A DNA stretch of 64,000 nucleotides from Blepharisma stoltei (Eukaryota > Ciliophora > Heterotrichea > Heterotrichida > Blepharismidae): NCBI GenBank assembly GCA_914767885.1, contig CAJZBQ010000064.1:186001-250000 (forward strand), written 5' to 3'. This document shows, piece after piece, positions 63,738-64,000 of the stretch. Positions within the stretch are counted from its first letter, which is position 1. Each line of letters begins with the position of its first letter. The position numbers and the translations under genes were made by a program. Under the pieces are notes generated by a model. It was given only the letters and a program-made list of their open reading frames with translations, did no database searches and was not told the DNA's origin.

Positions 63738-64000
63738 AAATTACAAGGATTTTTAGGATTATTAAAAGTCATGCGTTAGCCATGTTGATGACGCAATCAC
63801 TAAAGACCTCCCGCACGGGATGTTCTACCGCTTTTCGACTTCAGCCCAGAGAGTCTGTGCCACTTCTAGAGGAATATCTATGGGTCCTCGGATCCAAAGA
63901 ACTTTGCGAGTGCTTCCATTTCCAACCACAAAAAAGAAGCCAAAACCTACCCGGATACGCATCAGTTGGGCTTGCACTTGATTCTCGGCAAAGTCCATCC
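63738..64000 (-). mobile_element. SINE-like retroelement, cut by the window edge
   Basis: Reverse-strand relative of 9313-9861. It shares GTATCCGGGTAGGTTTT, TTTGGATCCGAGGACCC, CTGAAGTCGAAAAGCGGTAG and a tail TAATAATCCTAAAAATCC. The 5' end lies beyond 64000. It sits just upstream of the intact NAR1. Confidence 0.8.

Noticed and set aside
1-64000. Bacterial origin or contamination
   Set aside because: Spliceosomal introns, kinetochore, SET, U2AF and GCP genes, and AT-rich eukaryotic gene structure exclude it.

Overview
Organism. The window reads as germline (micronuclear) DNA of a heterotrich ciliate, most likely Blepharisma. Three things seen in the sequence support this. In-frame UGA sits where paralogues carry UGG Trp or where family alignments need Trp (for example TGA at 13734 against TGG at 15806), while UAA and UAG end genes. 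The introns are only 15-16 nt, GT...AG. Many genes are broken by AT-rich or repeat-derived segments whose removal, usually between two TA dinucleotides, restores one reading frame; these behave as internal eliminated sequences (IESs). All protein lengths below assume UGA=Trp and removal of the listed segments. The species name is inference; no database was searched.

Layout. 0.8-8 kb: a DP-like transcription factor, an ELMO-like protein with several IESs, EF-hand and coiled-coil proteins, and a Sel1 protein ending in a CaaX box. 9-17 kb: a secreted protein, a CXorf65-like protein and an MKS1-like B9 protein (three insertions), divergent by 14 bp from the first of two purple-acid-phosphatase-like paralogues, each 400 aa once restored. 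17-27 kb: BAH-PHD, CDGSH, coiled-coil and CID-SAP proteins. 28-33 kb: an ATXR3/SDG2-like SET methyltransferase split by four insertions, and a small PHD-like protein. 33-44 kb: NUF2, MRT4, a zinc-finger coiled-coil protein, a 2.2 kb inverted-repeat element holding a ~181 bp satellite, a RING-TRAF-ZZ-NBR1 protein, HP1 and the U2AF large subunit. 44-64 kb: four DUF229 sulfatase-like paralogues, GCP4, a MGCC protein hit by two retroelements, a WD40 protein, and a tandem segmental duplication carrying one decayed and one intact NAR1.

Mobile DNA. Three layers are visible: (i) TA-bounded MITEs with a CTCCGTGAGTGAAC terminal repeat (five copies) and a related group with TTAAATTGGAACAAAAT-like ends; (ii) SINE-like retroelements of about 0.3-0.7 kb with a common AAAATGG 5' end, simple TAATC-type tails and 8-14 bp target-site duplications; (iii) short TA-bounded IESs of 63-230 bp without obvious family. 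Genes are otherwise extremely compact: divergent start codons 9-17 bp apart and convergent stops 0-4 bp apart.

Function. Most genes are single-copy housekeeping or ciliary genes (kinetochore, gamma-tubulin complex, transition zone, splicing, chromatin, Fe-S assembly) with no operon-like logic. The notable systems are the germline insertion landscape and the DUF229/NAR1 duplication.
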